Of a stretch of 22,026 nt of DNA, positions 18,113 through 22,026 are shown one piece after another. How positions within the stretch are numbered: position 1 is the stretch's first letter; every line of letters starts with the position of its first letter. A model generated the notes under the pieces. The model searched no databases, was not told where the DNA came from, and was given only the letters and a program-made list of their open reading frames with translations. Made by a program: the position numbers and the translations under genes. Origin of the DNA: Metamycoplasmataceae bacterium (GTDB lineage Bacteria; Bacillota_I; Bacilli_A; Mycoplasmatales; Metamycoplasmataceae); NCBI GenBank assembly GCA_029942215.1, contig JAOZTM010000004.1, positions 1-22,026 of the forward strand. The letters are read 5' to 3'.

Positions 18113-18327
18113 TGCTTATAGACTTACATGGAATGGATGAGAGTGATGCAACAGGAGCAATCCTTTCTTCACTATTCTCATTAGATACTAATGAAGACCT
18201 TGAAATAGAAATAATAACTGGTAACGGACTTGTATTGAGAGATCTTGCAATTGAACTTGTTGAAGAACATGGTTTAAGTTGAAGACACGATAATGGAAAT
18301 ACAGGATCAATAATTGTTTATAAATAA
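18112..18327 (+). CDS. Stand-alone small Smr domain protein
   Basis: This 71-residue protein begins with IDLHGMDESDA, the LHGM motif of Smr domains, and has IEIITGNGLVLRDLAIELV, matching the (T/H)GxG turn and following helix, and a final GSIIVYK strand. Smr domains bind or cut nucleic acids and are best known as the C-terminus of MutS2; the MutS part is absent here. One TGA (GLSWRHD) reads as Trp. It starts at a TAATG overlap with the regulator gene with little Shine-Dalgarno, so it probably depends on coupled translation. A terminator follows right after the stop. Confidence 0.78.
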
Positions 18328-18352
18328 AAACTGCTAATGCAGTTTATTTTTT
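18328..18352. terminator. Bidirectional terminator between Smr gene and ktrA
   Basis: AAACTGC (18328-18334) pairs with GCAGTTT (18339-18345) around a TAAT loop, with ATTTTTT after it on the plus strand and a T-run on the minus strand. The right arm overlaps the ktrA stop codon (18344-18346). Confidence 0.8.
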
Positions 18353-19039
18353 AATTTTAATCATTTCAGTTTTCCCTGAGTTAGCATTAAGCATAACGAA
18401 GGCTGATGATATTTTTTGGATCTTACCGATTATAGTAACCATATCTCCAGCTTGGAATTTGAAATCTCCATTAGGTAAGTGAACTTTAGAATTTCTCTTT
18501 ACAGATACGATTCTAACTCCATCAAACTTAAGTGTTTTAATAGCTTTTCCTAATCAAGCAACATTAACTACTGTTGTAGAACCGATAGCATAACCATCAC
18601 CAATCTCTTGTAATGCTGAACTGTTTTTAATGAATTCAGGGTTTGTAGCAATAAGGGCAGTTCTGATTCCAGCTTCAGCTTCAGGTCTGATGATTACATC
18701 AACACCGATTTGAGCAAGAACTCTTGCGTGTCTCTCAGATCTAGCTTTAGCTATGATGTGTTCAACTCCTAGTTCAACTAAAGCAGAAACTATTTCAATA
18801 TTGTTTTCAGAAGCTCCAACAATAACTGTTCCAAACTTTGAGATACCAACATCTTTTAATGCTTCAATATCTGTACCATCAGCAATAACTGATTTTGTAA
18901 GTCTTGAAACATACGCTAGTTTCTCCTCATCTTTATCTATAGCAAGAATGAACCTGTTCATTTTTACTAATTCTTCAACTATAGCTAAACCGAATTTACC
19001 TGTTCCTATAATTGCTAAATCTTTTTTATTTGTTGCCAT
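18344..19039 (-). CDS. ktrA: Potassium uptake regulatory subunit KtrA (TrkA/RCK family)
   Basis: This 231-residue cytosolic ring protein gates the KtrB channel. The N-terminal RCK Rossmann domain has IIGTGKFGLAIVEEL (about 10-24) and FILAIDKDEEKL, the acidic end of the second strand that binds nucleotide. ADGTDIEAL, VIVGASENN and a Arg/Pro-rich IIRPEAEAG follow, then a C-terminal RCK_C domain (about 140-231). In relatives this domain can bind c-di-AMP. One TGA reads as Trp. I chose ATG 19039 because AAAGGGG lies just upstream; an in-frame ATG at 19066 sits inside the -10 box. It is divergent from ktrB. Confidence 0.93.
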
Positions 19040-19064
19040 ATTAACCCCTTTATTAAGTAAAAAC

Positions 19065-19070
19065 ATTATA
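19065..19070 (-). promoter_or_regulatory. ktrA promoter
   Basis: On the minus strand TATAAT (19070-19065) would start a leader of about 22 bases carrying the Shine-Dalgarno AAAGGGG before ATG 19039. Confidence 0.65.
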
Positions 19071-19085
19071 TAGTTAATTTAACTA
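19071..19085. promoter_or_regulatory. Inverted repeat in the ktrA-ktrB divergent region, possible operator
   Basis: TAGTTAA (19071-19077) and TTAACTA (19079-19085) form a perfect 7+1+7 inverted repeat that directly abuts the ktrA -10 box and lies 26 bases upstream of the ktrB -10. The position suits a regulator-binding site; the AT-rich setting makes chance possible. Confidence 0.35.
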
Positions 19086-19111
19086 ATATTAATAATTTTC
19101 CTTTGTTTTAG

Positions 19112-19117
19112 TATAAT
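19112..19117 (+). promoter_or_regulatory. -10 box of ktrB, leaderless spacing
   Basis: A consensus TATAAT ends seven bases before ATG 19124. No -35 hexamer is seen 17 bases upstream (TTAATA). Confidence 0.7.
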
Positions 19118-19123
19118 TGTTAA

Positions 19124-20692
19124 ATGAAAAAGACAAATAAAAAAGTCCAAAAATCTAAAACAACCTTTTCACACAAGATGAATGTTTTATCATTCTGATT
19201 CAAGAAAATGTCATTTGTTAAGCACATCTTGATCTTTTATCTTTTAATTACTTTATTAGGATCACTAATACTATTCATGCCTCTGTCACAGCAAGCTGGT
19301 GTTCATGTTTCTTATGTAGATGCATTATTCACTGCTGCTTCGTCATTCTCAGATACAGGACTTGCCACGACAGTTACTTCTACAACTTGAAGTTTCTTCG
19401 GACAAGGAGTAGTCTCTATATTAATACTACTTGGTGGTATTGGTATCTTCGCAATGAAAATCTTTATCTTCAATATTATCTTCGGAAGACCAATAACATT
19501 CTTCTCTAGACAAACACTTGCAGCTGAAAGAGGTTCAACAAGAATTGGTTCAACAAGATCAATCATTAAGATCTCTTTAATACTTATGTTTGCAATCATT
19601 GCATTAGCATCATTAACATTCTCGCTTTACTTCTATTATGTAACGCCAGATATTGGCTCTGTTTCAGGGCATCCAGAACTTGGTAATATTGTTGGAACTA
19701 GTCCTCAAGGTGATTGAGCAACTTCAATTAGATATGGATTATTCCATTCAATCTCTGCACTTAATAATGCAGGGTTCGATATTATGGGAAGTAATTCAAT
19801 TGCTGGTTACTATAATGAATATGGAATTCAAATCATGTTTGTTATGTTATTTGTTATTGGTGGAATGGGTTATCCAGTTCTGCATGATACATACATGTGA
19901 ATTAAAGGTAAATTTACAGGACAAAGACACAAGTTCTCATTATTCTCAAAAATCTCTTCAATCACATATTTAACTATTGTTATAGTTTCGTTAACCTCGA
20001 CATTCGCAATTGAGTTGACCGCGTCTTCAAGTGCAGCAGGGGCTGGTAGTTCATCATTCTGAAATAGTACCTCACATGGTTCTAGTGGAGATAAAATAAT
20101 GGCGATCTTCTTCAATACTATGTCAACGCGTAATGCTGGTTTTGCCACTGTCGATATGCATGAGTTTACGGGTTCAACATTAACGATGTTCTCACTATTA
20201 ATGTTTATTGGTTCTGCACCTTCATCTACAGCCGGAGGAATAAGAACAACAACAATAGCGATTATCTTCATGAGTATATGAGCAAGAATACGTGGAAGAA
20301 AATATGTTTCAGCATTTAGTAAAAGAGTTCCAACTGCAACTATTCAAAAAGCATTTGTTGTCTTCGCAGCAGCCTTCTTCGTATCCTTCATTGGTATCTT
20401 GATTACAGCCACATCATTAACTGAGCTTGGTGGAGCGGCTGCATTTACAGGAAATGGTACAGGTGTTCACTATTCTCACCTTGATATCATCTTTGAAGTT
20501 ACATCCGCCTTCGGGACAACTGGATTATCAACCGGTATAACAGACAAGTTAAATATTCCTTCGAAACTAACATTGATCTTAATAATGTTCATCGGACAGC
20601 TAGGAGTTTCATCTTCATTACTAGTATGAGGAGACGGAAAAGAAACTGGAAAACATTACAGATATCCTAAACAAGAAATTGGTATTGGTTAA
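19124..20692 (+). CDS. ktrB: Potassium uptake channel subunit KtrB (TrkH family)
   Basis: This 522-residue membrane protein is the ion-conducting subunit of a Na+-coupled K+ uptake system with KtrA. After a basic N-terminus of about 30 residues, hydrophobic helices alternate with four pore loops, each with the selectivity-filter glycine: SFSDTGL (Gly about 79), LNNAGFD (about 217), STRNAGF (about 339) and FGTTGLS (about 467). It ends with the typical YPKQEIGIG tail. Seven TGA codons read as Trp, so it looks fragmented under the standard code. ATG 19124 fits the -10 spacing. The terminator hairpin overlaps its last codons. It is somewhat longer than many KtrB proteins, from the N-terminal extension and a loop near 300. 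Confidence 0.94.
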
Positions 20693-20711
20693 TAACCAAC
20701 CAATTTTTCTT
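20676..20711 (+). terminator. Intrinsic terminator after ktrB
   Basis: AAATTGG (20676-20682) and TTGGTT (20685-20690) pair with AACCAA (20694-20699) and CCAATTT (20700-20706), a long interrupted stem with a three-base loop and T-rich tail. It covers the last codons and stop of ktrB and ends at the next -10 box. Confidence 0.8.
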
Positions 20712-20717
20712 TATAAT
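20712..20717 (+). promoter_or_regulatory. -10 box of first Pr6Pr-like gene, leaderless spacing
   Basis: TATAAT ends seven bases before ATG 20724. The -35 window is the loop and stem of the ktrB terminator. Confidence 0.7.
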
Positions 20718-20723
20718 TATTAA

Positions 20724-21467
20724 ATGAACTTAATTTTTACTAACAAAGAAACAAAATTAATAAGTAAGATCTCATGACCCATATTGGTTTTATCTGGACT
20801 TACTGGAATAATCTTAATGTGAATAGCAAGGTTTTATTATCCAATTTCAAGCATTACTGAATTTGAAAGAATCGGAACCGGAGCTAATAGAGACTTGTCA
20901 TTGATGTGAACTGAACAAACAATGATCATTTTTTACTTCACTCACGTTTCAAGTTCTGTTGCAACGATATTAGGAGTAATAATGATATTCGGTTTCTTGG
21001 GAGAAGATTGACAAAGAAGAATTAAATTAATTTCAACAGCCAATTTAATTCTTATGCTTGTTTTATTTTGAGCAACACTTGCCATCAAGACATTCCCACA
21101 CTCGCACAATACAAGCCCATTTGCTGTGACTTCTAATATGTTTGTTCATGTTGTCACTCCTGTAATAGGAATTATCATATTTGGAATTGACTCATTCCTT
21201 TTAAGAAGAGAAGACAAAAAGAAAATAACTTGAAAAAGTGCTTGAAAATTTGTTTTATTCCCTCTTGTGTGACAAGTATTAGCATTGATAATTTATTTCT
21301 CTTTAGGGATGAATCATGCCTCTGCAGTTTATAGTTTTGTGGATATTCTAGGTTTTGATTTGGGTTGATACTGATCAATAGCATTCATGCTTTTAATCTC
21401 ATTAATCTACTACGGAATTGTTTACTTATTAATGTTCTTAATGAACTTGAAAACAAAGGCAGAATAG
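20724..21467 (+). CDS. Six-helix membrane protein, Pr6Pr-like (first of tandem pair)
   Basis: This 247-residue protein has six predicted membrane helices and ten in-frame TGA (Trp) codons, so it is invisible to a standard-code gene finder. Conserved-looking features are FYFTHVSS after helix 1, a VHVVTP motif at about two thirds, FPLVWQVLALIIYFSLG and a YSFVDILGFDLGWYW segment before the last helix. These resemble the Pr6Pr (FAR-17a/AIG1-like) family reported from Mollicutes and other bacteria; the function is unknown. I am fairly sure of the gene, less of the family. It has its own promoter and terminator and is followed by a diverged paralogue. Confidence 0.75.
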
Positions 21468-21482
21468 GAATTCCCTATTTTT
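21463..21482 (+). terminator. Intrinsic terminator after first Pr6Pr-like gene
   Basis: AATAGG (21463-21468) pairs with CCTATT (21474-21479) around a five-base loop, followed by T. It includes the stop codon TAG and lies just before the next -10 box. Confidence 0.65.
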
Positions 21483-21485
21483 ATA

Positions 21486-21491
21486 TATAAT
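21486..21491 (+). promoter_or_regulatory. -10 box of second Pr6Pr-like gene, leaderless spacing
   Basis: TATAAT ends seven bases before ATG 21498. The -35 window coincides with the left arm of the preceding terminator. Confidence 0.7.
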
Positions 21492-21497
21492 TAATAC

Positions 21498-22026
21498 ATG
21501 AATTTAATAACAAACGACAAAAAGAGAAGCACTCTTTCTAAAACAATATGAATAGCTTTAGCAGTAATTGGATGAGTAGGAGTAATCCTTATGTGAGTAA
21601 ATGCTTATGGAACACCACATGCTTGACAATATAGATTACACCTTCCATTCTTCTTTACACATATCTCAAACGTTATGGGAGCATTCATTGCAACTGTAAT
21701 GGTATTAGGTATATTTAGTGACAAAGTAAGAACGTATCTTAAGATATTTGCAGTTGTTAATCTAATAGTTACTTTATTAGTTTACTGATCATTAGTATTC
21801 AAAGATGAAATTCCAACAACAGGATTAGCATGAACTACAAATATTACAGTTCATTTAATAACACCTTTATTAATGATTGGCGCATTCTTAGTAAGTGCTC
21901 TTAAAGACAAAGAAATAGTTGATTTAAATATGGACTGAAAAAAAACATTCCTATTCTTAGCATTCCCACTGACATGAGTTGTACTTGCAACAATAATGTA
22001 TTTCTCAATGGGTGCACATGAAAAGA
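21498..22026 (+). CDS. Six-helix membrane protein, Pr6Pr-like (second of pair; 3' end outside window)
   Basis: 176 codons are visible, with eight in-frame TGA (Trp) codons. It parallels the preceding gene in layout: MNLI start, Trp-rich first helix, FFFTHISN (against FYFTHVSS), VHLITP (against VHVVTP) and FPLTWVVLATIMYFSMG (against FPLVWQVLALIIYFSLG). The two are diverged tandem duplicates. The frame is open at the window edge, where roughly 70 residues should remain if the lengths match. The function is unknown. It has its own -10 box, so the pair is not a simple operon. Confidence 0.75.

Noticed and set aside
19040..19066. Longer N-terminus of KtrA from ATG 19066
   Set aside because: That ATG lies within the TATAAT box, while ATG 19039 has AAAGGGG upstream.
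18753..19073. 106-codon open frame on the plus strand opposite ktrA
   Set aside because: It is antisense to a clear RCK protein, and has no start signal or recognisable product.
19653..19973. 106-codon plus-strand frame inside ktrB
   Set aside because: The KtrB frame is continuous with pore-loop motifs through this stretch; the alternative frame has no family features.
1..22026. Genes apparently broken by TGA, suggesting pseudogenes or frameshifts
   Set aside because: Frames continue unchanged across every TGA, which falls at Trp positions in known families; this is code 4, not decay.

Overview
The window is a densely packed, AT-rich stretch of a bacterial chromosome from a Mollicute (Mycoplasma/Spiroplasma/Entomoplasma-type cell) using genetic code 4. 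The main evidence is that almost every gene is interrupted by in-frame TGA at conserved tryptophan positions. I read about fifty such TGA codons and no in-frame TGG, and all stops are TAA or TAG. The gene order (gmk-prpC-pknB-rsgA-rpe, then rpmB / Asp23-fakA-plsX-rnc-smc) is a housekeeping arrangement familiar from Firmicutes and Mollicutes. I would guess the Spiroplasma/Entomoplasma side, but I cannot prove it from the sequence.

Layout. 1-1683 (+): the end of dnaB and a CBS-domain HlyC/CorC-like membrane protein. 1715-2665 (+): a YitT-type membrane protein. 2674-3654 (-): trpS. 3682-4032 (+): a small membrane-anchored EIIB-like protein with no cysteine. 4022-6325 (-): def and rnj. 6356-10612 (+): rsmD, then gmk, prpC, pknB, rsgA and rpe. 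10609-10803 (-): rpmB. 10930-17412 (+): an Asp23-like gene, fakA, plsX, rnc and smc. 17447-18327 (+): an orphan OmpR-type regulator with a degenerate receiver, plus a stand-alone Smr domain. 18344-19039 (-) and 19124-20692 (+): divergent ktrA and ktrB, which form a K+/Na+ uptake system. 20724-22026 (+): two tandem six-helix (Pr6Pr-like) membrane proteins, the second cut by the window edge. No rRNA, tRNA, CRISPR array, insertion sequence or prophage gene was seen, and no gap exceeds about 130 bases.

Functionally the window joins replication and chromosome organisation (DnaB, SMC), ribosome assembly and RNA processing (RsmD, RsgA, L28, RNase III, RNase J), protein maturation (Def, TrpRS), Ser/Thr phosphorylation (PrpC/PknB), lipid precursor use (FakA, PlsX) and K+ transport.

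The most striking feature is in the spaces between genes. Nine genes start exactly seven bases after the last base of a TATAAT-like -10 box (six bases between box and ATG) with no recognisable -35, so they should give leaderless mRNAs. Genes inside operons are usually joined by TAATG stop/start overlaps, and genes with a real leader carry a Shine-Dalgarno sequence. Convergent gene pairs share a bidirectional terminator hairpin that overlaps their 3' coding ends, and trpS and its divergent neighbour share a palindromic -10.
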